Assembly: GCF_002879855.1 (NCBI RefSeq)
Contig: NZ_PNYB01000007.1
Location: forward strand, 186,001 to 250,000
Direction of reading: 5' to 3'
Length of the DNA: 64,000 bases
DNA from: Trinickia soli
GTDB lineage: Bacteria; Pseudomonadota; Gammaproteobacteria; Burkholderiales; Burkholderiaceae
Both the position numbers and the translations under genes were made by a program. Shown piece by piece: positions 26,666 through 36,213 of the stretch (position 1 is the first letter of the stretch; each line of letters starts with the position of its first letter). The notes under the pieces are model-generated. The model was not told the origin of the DNA. It ran no database searches and saw only the letters and a list, made by a program, of their open reading frames with translations.

Positions 26666-27659
26666 CGTTACCGCTCAACCGAGCGGCGCACCCGACGCGC
26701 CGCAAGCCGCTCCCGCGCCCTACGATGCCACCGCCAAGCAAAAGGCGCAGGCCAAGACGGCGCGCATTCCGATCAAGGTCGTGCCGATCGAGAAGCTGAA
26801 GAAGCCCGAATGGATTCGCGTCCGGGCGGCGACGGGCAGCTCGCGTTTCTCGGAGATCAAGCAGATCCTGCGCGAGCACAACCTGCATACGGTGTGCGAA
26901 GAGGCGAGTTGCCCGAACATCGGCGAATGCTTCGGCAAGGGCACGGCCACGTTCATGATCATGGGTGACAAATGCACGCGCCGCTGCCCGTTCTGCGATG
27001 TGGGCCACGGCCGTCCCGATCCGCTCGATGCCGATGAGCCTTTGAATCTGGCTCGCACGATCGCGGCGCTCAAGCTCAAATATGTCGTCATCACGAGCGT
27101 CGATCGCGACGATTTGCGCGACGGCGGCGCGGCTCACTTCGTCGAATGTATCAAGCACGTGCGCGAGCATTCGCCGCTCACGCGCATCGAAATTCTCACG
27201 CCGGACTTCCGCGGCCGCCTCGATCGTGCGCTCGGCATCCTGAACGCAGCGCCGCCCGATGTCATGAACCACAACCTCGAAACGGTACCGCGGTTGTATA
27301 AGGAAGCGCGTCCGGGTTCGGACTACGCGCATTCGCTCAAGTTGCTGAAGGACTTCAAGGCGCTTCATCCTGACGTGGCGACGAAGTCGGGCCTCATGGT
27401 GGGCCTCGGTGAAACCGAGGAGGAGATCCTGCAGGTGATGCGCGATCTGCGCGCGCATGATGTCGACATGCTGACGATCGGCCAGTACCTGCAACCGTCG
27501 GAGCATCACCTGCCCGTGCGCGCTTACGTGCATCCGGACACGTTCAAGATGTATGAGGAAGAGGCCTACAAGATGGGCTTCACGCATGCGGCCGTGGGCG
27601 CCATGGTGCGTTCGAGCTACCACGCCGATCAGCAAGCCCATGATGCCGGGGTGGTTTGA
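26658..27659 (+). CDS. lipA: Lipoyl synthase
   Basis: A 333-residue radical SAM enzyme that inserts two sulfurs into protein-bound octanoyl groups. The auxiliary cluster motif [12 protein letters not shown] and the radical-SAM motif CTRRCPFC are both intact, as is the C-terminal RSSYHADQQ with the conserved cluster-ligating Ser. An N-terminal leader of about 50 residues is Ala/Pro/Lys-rich. The ATG at 26658 overlaps the end of lipB, so the pair is translationally coupled. A strong terminator follows. Confidence 0.96.
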   Translation: MTDVTAQPSGAPDAPQAAPAPYDATAKQKAQAKTARIPIKVVPIEKLKKPEWIRVRAATGSSRFSEIKQILREHNLHTVCEEASCPNIGECFGKGTATFMIMGDKCTRRCPFCDVGHGRPDPLDADEPLNLARTIAALKLKYVVITSVDRDDLRDGGAAHFVECIKHVREHSPLTRIEILTPDFRGRLDRALGILNAAPPDVMNHNLETVPRLYKEARPGSDYAHSLKLLKDFKALHPDVATKSGLMVGLGETEEEILQVMRDLRAHDVDMLTIGQYLQPSEHHLPVRAYVHPDTFKMYEEEAYKMGFTHAAVGAMVRSSYHADQQAHDAGVV

Positions 27660-27672
27660 CGGCTTTGGTGGG

Positions 27673-27704
27673 AACGGCTGTCGCTGATACGCGATAGCCG
27701 TTTT
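27673..27704 (+). terminator. lipA terminator
   Basis: AACGGCTGTCGC pairs with GCGATAGCCGTT (one G-U pair) around TGATAC, followed by TTTTGCG. It sits 13 bases after the lipA stop. Confidence 0.85.
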
Positions 27705-27724
27705 GCGATTTCGCGATGCTGCGC

Positions 27725-27761
27725 TGCGGCGCGATCGGTCTTGGCGACCGATCGCGCCGCA
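27725..27761. repeat. Perfect 16-base inverted repeat
   Basis: TGCGGCGCGATCGGTC and its exact complement flank a five-base loop (TTGGC). It lies 20 bases past the lipA terminator and has no good T-run. It may be a second or bidirectional terminator, or insulation of the dctA promoter. Confidence 0.7.
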
Positions 27762-27865
27762 TTCGTTTGTGCGCGCGCAATCAAAGCAATGCCGCGTGCT
27801 CGCATAGTCGCGCGGCAGCAAAAAAACAGACGAATTCATCGCTCCGAAAAGCCGGACGCCCGCAG

Positions 27866-27893
27866 TCCGGATTTCCGGAAACCCGGATTTCAG
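27866..27893 (+). promoter_or_regulatory. dctA: Possible DctD upstream activator site
   Basis: TCCGGATTTCCGG and ACCCGGATTT overlap around the palindrome TTTCCGGAAA (27872-27881), about 60-85 bases upstream of the sigma-54 promoter of dctA. Position and dyad symmetry suit a DctD site, but no consensus was checked. Confidence 0.3.
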
Positions 27894-27950
27894 CCGCTCG
27901 CCCTGGCTAATAACTTCAATAAAATCAAAGACTAACGAGAGATCTCACCC

Positions 27951-27966
27951 TGGCATCGACCTTGCA
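27951..27966 (+). promoter_or_regulatory. dctA: Sigma-54 promoter of dctA
   Basis: TGGCATCGACCTTGCA matches the consensus TGGCAC-N5-TTGCW with one change. GG at 27952-27953 and GC at 27964-27965 are separated by exactly 10 bases. Transcription would start near 27977, 54 bases before the dctA ATG. DctD, encoded downstream, is a sigma-54 activator with the GAFTGA motif. Confidence 0.85.
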
Positions 27967-28030
27967 ATCGCTTGGCCCGCGAACGGCCGCCTTTGGCCTA
28001 TCGACTCTTTTTCCAAGCTGGGAGACACCG

Positions 28031-29338
28031 ATGCGTCCTTTGAAAAAACCCTTTTACCGAATTCTCTATCTGCAGGTGCTTGCCGCGATCATCGCCGGCA
28101 TCCTGCTCGGTCACTTTTCGAGCGCGCTCGCCATCGACATGAAGCCGCTCGGGGACGCATTCATCAAACTCGTGAAAATGGTCATCGGCCCGATCATTTT
28201 CTGTACGGTTGTCTCCGGTATCGCCGGCATGGAGGACATGAAGAAGGTCGGTCGCGTCGGCGGCAAGGCGTTGCTCTACTTCGAAGTGATCTCGACTTTC
28301 GCCCTCGTGCTCGGCCTCATCGCCACGCACGTGCTGAAGCCGGGCGCCGGCTTCAACGTCGACGTCAATTCGCTTGACGGCAAAGCCGTGGCCTCTTATG
28401 CGGCGAAAGCGCATGGCCAGAGCGCGGTCGACTTCTTCATGCACATCATTCCGCACACGATGATCGATGCGTTCGCGCAGGGCGAGATTCTGCAGATCCT
28501 GCTCGTCGCGCTGCTGTTCGGTAGCGTGCTCGCGACGATCGGCGAGCGTGGCAAGCCCGTCACCGATTTCATCGACAGCGTCTCGCAAGTGCTGTTCGGC
28601 ATCGTGCGCATCGTGACGAAGCTCGCCCCCATCGGTGCGTTCGGCGCGATGGCGTTCACGATCGGCAAGTACGGCCTCGGCTCGCTGCTGCCGCTCATGA
28701 AGCTGATCGGCACCTTCTATCTGACCTCGATCGTGTTCGTGCTTGTCGTGCTGGGCACCGTCGCACGCCTCGTCGGCTTCAACATCGTGCGCTTCATCGC
28801 CTACATCAAGGAAGAGATGCTGATCGTGCTTGGCACGAGCTCGTCCGAAGCCGCACTCCCGCAACTGATGGCCAAGCTCGAGAAGCTCGGCTGCTCGCGC
28901 TCCGTCGTCGGTCTCGTCGTGCCCACGGGTTACTCGTTCAATCTCGACGGCACCAACATCTACATGACGATGGCCGTGCTGTTCATTGCTCAGGCGACGA
29001 ACACCGACCTCACGCTCATGCAGCAACTCACGCTGATCGCGGTCGCCATGCTGACCTCCAAGGGCGCGAGCGGCGTGACAGGCGCCGGATTCATCACGCT
29101 CGCGGCGACGCTTGCCGTGGTCCCGACGATTCCGCTTGCGGGTATGGTGCTGATTCTCGGCATCGATCGCTTCATGAGCGAATGCCGTGCGCTGACGAAC
29201 CTCGTCGGCAACGGCGTGGCTACTGTCGTCGTCTCCGCCTGGGAGAAGGAGCTCGACCGCTCGAAGCTGCGCGCCGCGCTGGGCCGCAATGGCAGCGCGG
29301 GGGAAGCCGAAGCGCAGACGAACGTGGCAGGCGTCTAA
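28031..29338 (+). CDS. dctA: C4-dicarboxylate transporter
   Basis: A 435-residue inner-membrane symporter for succinate, fumarate and malate (DAACS family). [29 protein letters not shown]-type loop (here [13 protein letters not shown]), [16 protein letters not shown] and [17 protein letters not shown] are the family signatures. It has about eight membrane helices and two re-entrant loops. Start ATG 28031 ([13 protein letters not shown]) has GGGAGAC upstream. It is driven by the sigma-54 promoter at 27951 and followed by dctB and dctD on the same strand. Confidence 0.95.
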   Translation: MRPLKKPFYRILYLQVLAAIIAGILLGHFSSALAIDMKPLGDAFIKLVKMVIGPIIFCTVVSGIAGMEDMKKVGRVGGKALLYFEVISTFALVLGLIATHVLKPGAGFNVDVNSLDGKAVASYAAKAHGQSAVDFFMHIIPHTMIDAFAQGEILQILLVALLFGSVLATIGERGKPVTDFIDSVSQVLFGIVRIVTKLAPIGAFGAMAFTIGKYGLGSLLPLMKLIGTFYLTSIVFVLVVLGTVARLVGFNIVRFIAYIKEEMLIVLGTSSSEAALPQLMAKLEKLGCSRSVVGLVVPTGYSFNLDGTNIYMTMAVLFIAQATNTDLTLMQQLTLIAVAMLTSKGASGVTGAGFITLAATLAVVPTIPLAGMVLILGIDRFMSECRALTNLVGNGVATVVVSAWEKELDRSKLRAALGRNGSAGEAEAQTNVAGV

Positions 29339-29352
29339 GCAGGCCGACATTG

Positions 29353-29390
29353 TGTGGCACGGCCGGCCGGGCGCGATCGGCTGTGCCACA
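29353..29390. repeat. Inverted repeat between dctA and dctB
   Basis: TGTGGCAC and GTGCCACA flank a 22-base GC-rich loop that can itself pair (GGCCGGCC). There is no T-run, so it could be an attenuating hairpin or an mRNA stability element between dctA and dctB. Confidence 0.45.
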
Positions 29391-29424
29391 ATAGCTCACT
29401 CGCTCAAGCCCGGAATTGCCCACC

Positions 29425-31347
29425 GTGACGCGCCGTCTCATTGTCGTTCTTGCGCTCGCCGCGGCGCTCGTCGCGCTGTGCAGCGCGACGTGGCATCTTG
29501 CCTGGCGGCGCGGGATCGGCGCTTTGCAGCAGCAAGCCACCGTGCGGGCCGACCGTAACGTCAGTGCATTGGCCGACACGCTCGAGCGCTATGAATCGCT
29601 GTCCTATCTCGTCGCCAGTCAACCGGTTGTCGGCGAGGCGCTCGAAACCGGCGCGCCCGATGCCATCGAGCGCGCCAATCGGTACCTCTCGGACGCGAAC
29701 GCACACGCGCACGCCGACGTTACCTACATCATCCGCGCCGACGGCCTCTGCCTGTCGGCCAGCAACTGGGACCGCGCCGACAGCTTCGCGGGGTCGCAGT
29801 ACCGCTTTCGGCCGTACTTTGTCGACGCGATGGGCGCGCACGTCGGCCGCTTTTTCGGCATCGGCACGGTCTCGCACGTGCCTGGCTACTACATCTCCCA
29901 ACCCGTCTATCGAGGCGGCCGGATCGTCGGCGTGGCGGTGCTCAAGCTCAATCTCGAATGGTTTGCGGGCGCCGATGCGAACGAGCCTGTGTTTGTCGTC
30001 GACAAGCACGGGGTGATCTTCCTGTCGTCGGTGCCGGCGTGGAAGTACCGCACGGTGCGCGACTTGCCGCGCGAAGTCACCGCAGCCATCGAAGAGACGC
30101 GCCAATACGCTCAGCAGTCGATTTCGAAGCTGCCGATCACGCCGGTGCGCGCGCTCAATGCGTCGGAGGCGCGCGTTGTGCGCGTCGGCTCGCGACGGTT
30201 CTCGCCATATTACCTGCTGACGCAGCGCGGCCTCGGTGTGCCCGACTGGCAGTTGATGACGCTCGCGCCGGTCGACCCGGTTCTCGACGACGCGCGCAAT
30301 GCGACGGCCGCTGTCGGGTTCGGGTTCGTCTCGCTTTGCTTGCTGGCGTTTTATTGGCGCATGCGACGGGCGCGTTTGCGCGAGATGATGAAGGGGCGCA
30401 CGTTGTTGCAAAAGGCCTATGCGGAACTGAATCAGCGCGTCGAAGAACGCACGGCAGATTTGCAGGCCGCGAACGCGCAGTTGCAGACCGAAGTAGCCGA
30501 GCGCACGCGCGCCGAGAACGAACTGCGCGCGGCGCACGCCGAGCTGCTGCAAACGAGCAAGCTCGCGGCGCTCGGTCAGATGGCCGCCGGCATTACGCAT
30601 GAGCTCAATCAGCCGCTGACGGCACTGCGCACGTTCTCCGACAACACGCGCGTGCTGATCGAGCGCGGCGCGCTGGCCGACGCGCGCGAGAACCTGGAGG
30701 CGATCGGCGCATTGACCGATCGCATGGGCAAGATCACGAATCAGCTGAAGCTGTTCGTCGGCCGCGCGCAGACGCACAATGCGCGCTCGCCGGTCGCACG
30801 AGCGCTGCGCAACGCGCTGCAATTGCTGCAAAAGCGGCTGCAACCGGTATCGCTGCAACTGCGCATACGCGAGGTCCGGACGTTGGCCGATCCTCGATCG
30901 CAACCGGCGCCGATCGATGCTGGCGGCTACCGGCCGTTCGATGTGACAGCCGAGCACGCCTCGTTGATTGCATATTGCGACGACCTGCGGCTCGAACAGG
31001 CGCTCATCAATCTGATTGGCAATGCGCTCGACGCGCTCGATACGGTCGCAAGCCCCCGGCTTTGTATCGACGTCGATGTCGCCGACGAAGCACTGGCGAT
31101 CGCGGTGCGCGACAATGGCCCGGGGATTGCCGCCGATGTCCTGCCCCGGCTGTTCGAGCCTTTTTTCACGACGAAGCAGACCGGCAAAGGGCTGGGGCTC
31201 GGTCTTGCGATCGCCTCGTCGATCGCGCGCGATTGCGGTGGCTCGCTTGGCGCGCACAACGATGCGGGCGGCGGCGCGGTGTTTGTGCTGACGCTGCGCC
31301 GTGCGACAACCCTTGCGCCTCAACCTGACCCTGCTGCGCCGCGCTGA
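29425..31347 (+). CDS. dctB: Sensor histidine kinase DctB
   Basis: A 640-residue membrane kinase sensing C4-dicarboxylates. The N-terminal membrane helix ([15 protein letters not shown]) and a second one near residue 300 ([17 protein letters not shown]) enclose a periplasmic double-PAS sensor with [11 protein letters not shown] and GYYISQPVY, known ligand-site motifs. A coiled coil ([17 protein letters not shown]) leads to the phosphoacceptor His in [13 protein letters not shown] and to the ATPase with [17 protein letters not shown] and [11 protein letters not shown] 29425 (MTRRLIVV) is preferred to TTG 29416. dctD follows after 26 bases. Confidence 0.93.
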   Translation: MTRRLIVVLALAAALVALCSATWHLAWRRGIGALQQQATVRADRNVSALADTLERYESLSYLVASQPVVGEALETGAPDAIERANRYLSDANAHAHADVTYIIRADGLCLSASNWDRADSFAGSQYRFRPYFVDAMGAHVGRFFGIGTVSHVPGYYISQPVYRGGRIVGVAVLKLNLEWFAGADANEPVFVVDKHGVIFLSSVPAWKYRTVRDLPREVTAAIEETRQYAQQSISKLPITPVRALNASEARVVRVGSRRFSPYYLLTQRGLGVPDWQLMTLAPVDPVLDDARNATAAVGFGFVSLCLLAFYWRMRRARLREMMKGRTLLQKAYAELNQRVEERTADLQAANAQLQTEVAERTRAENELRAAHAELLQTSKLAALGQMAAGITHELNQPLTALRTFSDNTRVLIERGALADARENLEAIGALTDRMGKITNQLKLFVGRAQTHNARSPVARALRNALQLLQKRLQPVSLQLRIREVRTLADPRSQPAPIDAGGYRPFDVTAEHASLIAYCDDLRLEQALINLIGNALDALDTVASPRLCIDVDVADEALAIAVRDNGPGIAADVLPRLFEPFFTTKQTGKGLGLGLAIASSIARDCGGSLGAHNDAGGGAVFVLTLRRATTLAPQPDPAAPR

Positions 31348-31373
31348 GGCGGCTTCCTCTTCAACGCTTACGA

Positions 31374-32777
31374 ATGATTCGGATCGATATGAACGCGACG
31401 GCGGCGACGGACAACCCGCAGGTGATCTTCATCGAAGACGACGAACTCGTGCGGCGCGCAAGCGTGCAGAGCTTGCAACTCGCAGGGCTCACCGTGGCGG
31501 GGTTCGACTCGGTTGAAGCGGCGCGCCACGTGTTGGAGGCGCCCTTCGATGAATTCGCCGGCGTGATCGTCAGCGACATTCGATTGCCCGGCGCGAGCGG
31601 CCTCGATCTGCTCGCGGAGTGTCGCGAGCGCGCGCCTGATGTGCCCGTGGTGCTCGTCACGGGGCACGGCGACATTTCGATGGCGGTTCAGGCGATGCGC
31701 GACGGCGCCTACGACTTCGTCGAGAAGCCGTTCGCGGCGGAGCGGCTCATCGACACTGTGCGCCGCGCACTCGAACGTCGTCGGCTACTGCTGGAGAACG
31801 TCGCGTTGCGGCGCGAACTCGCCGCTCGCGATGCACTGGTGCCGCGCATCATCGGGCGTAGCGCCGCCATCGACGAGGTACGCCGCCTGATCGTCAACGT
31901 TGCGCCGACCGACGCGTCGGTGCTCATCATCGGCGATACCGGCACGGGCAAAGAACTCGTGGCTCGCAGCTTGCATGAACTCTCGGCGCGCAAGGCGGGG
32001 GCGTTCGTCGCCATCAATTGCGGCGCGCTGCCCGAGTCGATGTTCGAGTCGGAAATGTTCGGCTATGAAGCGGGTGCTTTCACGGGCGCAATGAAGCGTC
32101 GCATCGGCAAGTTCGAGCACGCATCGGGCGGCACCGTCTTTCTCGACGAGATCGAGAGCATGCCGCCCGCGCTGCAGGTAAAGCTGCTGCGTGTGCTGCA
32201 AGAGGGCACGCTCGAACGTTTGGGATCGAATCAGCCGGTGCGCGTCGATCTGCGCATCGTCGCGGCGGCCAAGGGCGATATGCAGGCGCTCGTGTCGTCG
32301 GGCGTATTTCGGCGCGATCTGCTTTACCGCCTCGATGTCGTGACGATCGCGCTGCCGGCGCTTGCGGAGCGACGTGAAGACATCGTGCCGTTGATCGAAC
32401 ACTTCGTGCTCGATGCCGCGGTGCGCTACGGCCGGCCGGCGCCGATGCTGACGACGCGCCAACGCGCCGATCTCATGGCGCGCGACTGGCCCGGGAACGT
32501 CCGCGAGCTGCGCAATGCCGCCGATCGGCTCGTGCTCGGCATCCAGCCCGCGCCAAGCGGCCGTGCCGGTGAAGCGGCGCCGGCGCGATCGCTGAAGGAA
32601 CGGGTCGAGCAATTCGAGCGGGCGGCAATCGCCGAAGCGCTCGAACGGCATGACGGAGCCGTTTCGAGCGCGGCCGACGAACTGCAGATCGGCAAGGCGA
32701 CGCTTTACGAGAAGATCAAACGATACGGCCTCGCCGAACGTGGCGAGGCCGGGAAGGATTCAAATCAGGAAGCATGA
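31374..32777 (+). CDS. dctD: Sigma-54-dependent response regulator DctD
   Basis: A 467-residue NtrC-family activator. Its receiver domain (residues 16-130) has acidic pocket EDD, phosphoacceptor Asp in VSDIRLPG and Lys in VEKPF. The AAA+ domain carries Walker A GDTGTGKE, the sigma-54-contacting GAFTGA loop (YEAGAFTGAMKRR), and Walker B GGTVFLDEIE. A C-terminal Fis-type helix-turn-helix (SSAADELQIGKATLYEKIKRYG) binds DNA. It activates the dctA sigma-54 promoter on phosphorylation by DctB. ATG 31389 is a possible alternative start. Confidence 0.94.
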   Translation: MIRIDMNATAATDNPQVIFIEDDELVRRASVQSLQLAGLTVAGFDSVEAARHVLEAPFDEFAGVIVSDIRLPGASGLDLLAECRERAPDVPVVLVTGHGDISMAVQAMRDGAYDFVEKPFAAERLIDTVRRALERRRLLLENVALRRELAARDALVPRIIGRSAAIDEVRRLIVNVAPTDASVLIIGDTGTGKELVARSLHELSARKAGAFVAINCGALPESMFESEMFGYEAGAFTGAMKRRIGKFEHASGGTVFLDEIESMPPALQVKLLRVLQEGTLERLGSNQPVRVDLRIVAAAKGDMQALVSSGVFRRDLLYRLDVVTIALPALAERREDIVPLIEHFVLDAAVRYGRPAPMLTTRQRADLMARDWPGNVRELRNAADRLVLGIQPAPSGRAGEAAPARSLKERVEQFERAAIAEALERHDGAVSSAADELQIGKATLYEKIKRYGLAERGEAGKDSNQEA

Positions 32778-32836
32778 AGCCTGAGGCCTGAGGCCGCGCA
32801 GACCGTGCGTCTCGCGCGCCTGCGCCATGCGCGGTG

Positions 32837-33367
32837 TCAGGCCGAGCCGAGCGCCTTTTGCAGCAGCTGATCGAGTTCGGCGAACTGCGGCTCGCCGACG
32901 TAACGCTTCAGAATCGTGCCGTTCTTGTCGACGACGAATGTCGTCGGCGTCATTTGCACGTTGCCGAATGCTTTGGCGGCGCTGCCGTCGTCCATGGCCA
33001 CCTTGAACGGCAACTGCCGCGTTTGCGCGTAGTTGACCACGTACATCGGCGCGTCGTACTTCATGGCGACGGCGACGAATTCGAGCCCACGCCCCTTGAA
33101 GCGGTTGTAGGTATCGACCATCTGCGGCATCTCTTTGATGCAGGTTTCGCAGTCGGTCGCCCAGAAGTTGACGAGATACACCTTACCCTTCAGATCCGCC
33201 GTCGACAGCTTCTGGCTGGACAGCAGCGTGAAGGTGGCATCGGGCACATGCTGGCTGCTGCCGAAGGCGAAGTAGCCGGCGATGGCGATAGCGACCGCTG
33301 CGGCGGCGAGCGCGACGTAGCGCACGGGGCTCGCGCGGCGGGCGGGGGAAGCGGGAGTCTGGCTCAT
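32837..33367 (-). CDS. TlpA-like thioredoxin family protein
   Basis: A 176-residue membrane-anchored periplasmic thiol-disulfide protein. A signal anchor (YVALAAAAVAIAIAGYFAF, residues 17-35) is followed by a thioredoxin fold with the active site WATDCETC and the cis-Pro loop MTPTTFVVDKNG. The CETC pair is unusual for TlpA or ResA, which mostly have CxPC. Likely roles are cytochrome c maturation or general envelope thiol reduction. It is convergent with dctD and divergent from the lipoprotein gene. Confidence 0.88.
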   Translation of the reverse strand: MSQTPASPARRASPVRYVALAAAAVAIAIAGYFAFGSSQHVPDATFTLLSSQKLSTADLKGKVYLVNFWATDCETCIKEMPQMVDTYNRFKGRGLEFVAVAMKYDAPMYVVNYAQTRQLPFKVAMDDGSAAKAFGNVQMTPTTFVVDKNGTILKRYVGEPQFAELDQLLQKALGSA

Positions 33368-33592
33368 GAGTACGACCTCTTGCTGGGCAATCGCGACCGG
33401 CTGAAGTCAAGGGGCCACATCAAGGGAAGGCGGCCCGCAGTGCGATTCGGCGCCGCTATTTTAGCCTTAATTGCCCGGTGTGGAGGTTGGGGGGCCGACG
33501 CGCAATGCGAAGGCCGGCGGCAGCGGGCGTCGATGAAGGATAATGCCGTTCTCGTGCTGTTGCCCCGTTTCGATCGTTCTCACTTTTCCCGT

Positions 33593-34222
33593 ATGCGTTT
33601 TTGTCACCGTGGCTGGCCTCTCAGCCTGCGTTCGACGTTGCCGCGCTCCTTCGCTGCGGCGTTCCTGTCACCTTTGCGCGCACACTGCGCGGCTCCGCGG
33701 GCAGTGCTTCGACTGCTCGCATGCGCCGCATTCCTTGCGGCGTGTTCGCCGGCCTATAACTGGCGCACGGTCGCCGACCCCGCGGAGGGCTACGAGATCG
33801 ATTTGCCGGCGAAGCCGACGGTCGACGAGCGCAGCGTCGATATCGCCGGTCGTCCGCTGCCAATGCACGTTCGCGCGGCGCACACGCAAGGCGCCGTCTT
33901 TGCGATTGCGGCGATCGATCTACCGCGCGACGACGCACAACTGCAGCAGTCGGTGATCGACGCATTGCGCAGCGCCCTTGCACGCAACCTGGGCACGTCG
34001 CCGCTCGAGCGTGCCGTCCAGGTGCCGCTGTCGGCCGGCGCGACGGCGCCCGGAATCGAGATCGTCGCAACGGGCGCGGCCGGTCCAGCGCACGAGCAAC
34101 GCACGATCCACGCCTGGATCGTAGGACGAGGACGGCATGTGTATCAGGCCGCCATCGTTGCGGCGCATGCGCCGCCGCAAGAGCAGTCGGATCAATTCTT
34201 CGGCTCTTTGAAAGTCCGGTAA
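33593..34222 (+). CDS. Putative lipoprotein
   Basis: 209 residues. Starting at ATG 33593 (MRFCHRGWPLS), a long Arg-containing n-region precedes a hydrophobic core and lipobox LAACS, so the mature protein should be lipidated at Cys. The mature part (YNWRTVADPAEGYEIDLPAKP, then a beta-rich domain ending GSLKVR) resembles the small DUF-type domains of uncharacterised Burkholderia lipoproteins; I do not recognise a function. The reading frame is open far upstream, over the antisense of the thioredoxin gene, but that part is a shadow. Confidence 0.7.
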   Translation: MRFCHRGWPLSLRSTLPRSFAAAFLSPLRAHCAAPRAVLRLLACAAFLAACSPAYNWRTVADPAEGYEIDLPAKPTVDERSVDIAGRPLPMHVRAAHTQGAVFAIAAIDLPRDDAQLQQSVIDALRSALARNLGTSPLERAVQVPLSAGATAPGIEIVATGAAGPAHEQRTIHAWIVGRGRHVYQAAIVAAHAPPQEQSDQFFGSLKVR

Positions 34223-34348
34223 CGAATGGACGGCGCAACGACGACTGCGGCAAATCGCCACGGCCGGTGATGCGCGGTGGCGGGCGATTCATTGAAATTT
34301 CGCCGCGCCAGGCGCGGCGCATCCTCGGATTTTTGGTAGGTTTGTGCT

Positions 34349-34371
34349 CTATCCACAGCGGATGTGGATAA
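34349..34371. promoter_or_regulatory. Inverted pair of DnaA-box-like nonamers
   Basis: CTATCCACA on the plus strand (34349-34357, one mismatch to TTATCCACA) faces a perfect TTATCCACA on the minus strand (34363-34371), five bases apart. A third, TTATACACA (one mismatch), lies on the minus strand at 34539-34547. Confidence 0.5.
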
Positions 34372-34526
34372 CTCTGTTGAGAACTTGGGGCGAGCCGTAC
34401 CAATTGCCAACGTGAAATGAGTGGTGCGACCCAATCCGGCAATTCCAAAAATTCAAATACCCTTAAAAATCAACCTGCTGTACCACAACGCTCGTGTGAT
34501 GCCTTCAAACGGTCGTCAGGTTGGGG

Positions 34527-34571
34527 CGCTGTCGCATTTGTGTATAAGTCAAGTCTTGACAGCGCTTTTTT
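34527..34571 (+). terminator. Hairpin with T-run after the lipoprotein gene
   Basis: GCGCTGTC (34527-34534) pairs with GACAGCGC (34558-34565) and is followed by six T. The 23-base loop is long but contains the small palindrome TCAAGTCTTGA. It would stop plus-strand transcripts before they run antisense into comM. Confidence 0.55.
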
Positions 34572-34575
34572 GTGC

Positions 34576-36213
34576 CTATCCAGCGGGAAAGACGCGCCGA
34601 TATTGGACTGCCTCGGCGATCTGGCCGGCATTGGGCATCATGTCACCGGCAAGATCGGCGATCGAGCGAGCGACCTTCAACACGCGGTAGTAGGCGCGCG
34701 CCGACCAGCGAAAACGTTCGCTCGCTTCGCGCAGCAGCGCTTCGCTCGCGGCGTCCAAACGGCAGACATCGTCGGTTTCGCGTCCGGTCAGCTCGCGATT
34801 CGTCTTGCCTTGCCGCGCCATTTGCCGCTCACGCGCAGCGGCCACGCGTGCTGCGACAGCCATGCTCGGCTCGCCCTTTTCGCCCTTTTCGCCGGTGCGC
34901 ACGCTCAATTCGGCGGGTGTCAGGGCCGGCAGTTCGATCTGAATGTCGATCCGGTCGACGAGCGGCCCCGACAATTTGCGCAGATAGCGCGTGGCGACTT
35001 CGGGCGTGCAGCGGCAACGGCCGCCCGGATCGCCGCGCCAGCCGCACGGGCATGGGTTCATCGCTGCGACGAGCTGGCAGGCGGCCGGGAAGTCGACCTG
35101 CAGCGCGGCGCGCGAGACCGTGATTCGCCCTGCTTCCAGCGGCTCCCGGAGCATTTCCAGCACATGACGATCGAACTCCGGCAGTTCATCGAGAAACAGG
35201 ACGCCGAGATGCGCGAGCGTGATTTCGCCCGGCTGCGGCGGGTTGCGACCACCGACGAGCGCCGCCGCACTCGAAGAATGATGGGGCGCGCGGAACGGCC
35301 GTTGCCGCCACTGCGTCGGTGAGAAACCGAGTGCGCTGGCCGAAAGCAGGGCGGCCGAGCTGAGCGCCTCGTCGTCCGTCATGGGCGGCAACAGGGCCGG
35401 CAGCCGCGCTGCGAGCATCGACTTGCCGGCGCCGGGCGGGCCGACCATGAGCACATGATGGCCGCCGGCCGCAGCCACTTCGAGCGCACGACGGGCGCCA
35501 TGCTGGCCGATCACGTCCGCCATGTCGGGTCCGGGAGCCGGCGCCGCCCTCTGCCCGGGCGCGGGCGGCGCAATGGGGGTGAGCCGCGCCTGTCCGTCTC
35601 CGCGCAGATGGGCGCAGAGTTCCGGCAAACCGGCCGCCCCGAATACCGCGACGCCCGGCACGAGTGCCGCCTCCGCGGCGCTCGATGCAGGCAGATACAG
35701 TTGCGGTAGATCGTCGAGCGCAGCCGGTTCAGCGCGAGCGGAACGACCGCCGGCCTGCGCGCCGCCCGCGCCCCTTGTGCCAACGTGAGCCGCCGCCGGT
35801 GACGAAGCCGCCCGACCGCTACGCGCGGTTCCGCAAGCCATCGCGAACGCGCCACGCATCGGCCGCAGTGCGCCGGTGAGCGAGAGTTCACCGGCGAATT
35901 CGCGTTCGCCGAGCGCACCAGCGGGGATTTGTCCACTGGCCGCGAGGATGCCCAGGGCGATAGGCAGGTCGAAGCGGCCCGACTCTTTGGGCAGATCAGC
36001 CGGCGCCAGATTGACGGTGATACGGCGGACGGGAAATTCGAAGCCGCAGTTTTGCAGCGCGGCGCGCACGCGCTCGCGGCTCTCGCGCACTTCGAGGTCG
36101 GGCAGACCGACGATAGAAAACGACGGCAGCCCGTTGGCGAGATGAACTTCGACGGTAACTTCAGGCGCGCGGCCGGCGGCCGGCGCGCGCGAGCGCACCA
36201 CGGCAAGCGACAT
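34576..36213 (-). CDS. comM: ComM/YifB family Mg-chelatase-like AAA ATPase
   Basis: A 545-residue cytosolic hexameric helicase thought to promote branch migration during natural transformation. The N-terminal ChlI domain (MSLAVVRSRA, VEVHLANGLPSFSIVGLPD) precedes the AAA+ core with Walker A MVGPPGAGKSMLA, Walker B LFLDELPEF and a Cys cluster NPCPCGWRGDPGGRCRC, and a C-terminal helical domain. Relative to E. coli YifB (about 506 residues) it carries a Gly/Ala/Arg-rich insertion near residues 132-168. The ATG at 36213 follows AAGGAG; the ORF is open to 36483 without family similarity. Confidence 0.93.
   Translation of the reverse strand: MSLAVVRSRAPAAGRAPEVTVEVHLANGLPSFSIVGLPDLEVRESRERVRAALQNCGFEFPVRRITVNLAPADLPKESGRFDLPIALGILAASGQIPAGALGEREFAGELSLTGALRPMRGAFAMACGTARSGRAASSPAAAHVGTRGAGGAQAGGRSARAEPAALDDLPQLYLPASSAAEAALVPGVAVFGAAGLPELCAHLRGDGQARLTPIAPPAPGQRAAPAPGPDMADVIGQHGARRALEVAAAGGHHVLMVGPPGAGKSMLAARLPALLPPMTDDEALSSAALLSASALGFSPTQWRQRPFRAPHHSSSAAALVGGRNPPQPGEITLAHLGVLFLDELPEFDRHVLEMLREPLEAGRITVSRAALQVDFPAACQLVAAMNPCPCGWRGDPGGRCRCTPEVATRYLRKLSGPLVDRIDIQIELPALTPAELSVRTGEKGEKGEPSMAVAARVAAARERQMARQGKTNRELTGRETDDVCRLDAASEALLREASERFRWSARAYYRVLKVARSIADLAGDMMPNAGQIAEAVQYRRVFPAG

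Larger units (their letters stand above)
27660..28030. other. 371-base lipA-dctA intergenic region
   Basis: It carries the lipA terminator (27673-27704), a second very strong hairpin (27725-27761), a dyad-rich CCGG element (27866-27893) and the dctA sigma-54 promoter (27951-27966). No gene is seen. Confidence 0.6.
34223..34575. other. 353-base AT-richer gap with DnaA-box-like sequences
   Basis: No gene is convincing between the convergent lipoprotein and comM genes; a minus ORF at 34192-34434 looks spurious. The stretch is clearly richer in A and T than its surroundings and holds three DnaA-box-like nonamers (34349-34371 and 34539-34547) and a hairpin with a T-run (34527-34571). Confidence 0.5.

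Noticed and set aside
28008-29389. A long minus-strand frame opposite dctA
   Set aside because: The composition is Asp/Glu/His/Arg-rich, typical of the antisense of a membrane protein; dctA itself is certain.
32834-33592. Upstream extension of the lipoprotein reading frame
   Set aside because: The region is opposite the thioredoxin-like gene and has no protein-like composition; the signal peptide starts at 33593.
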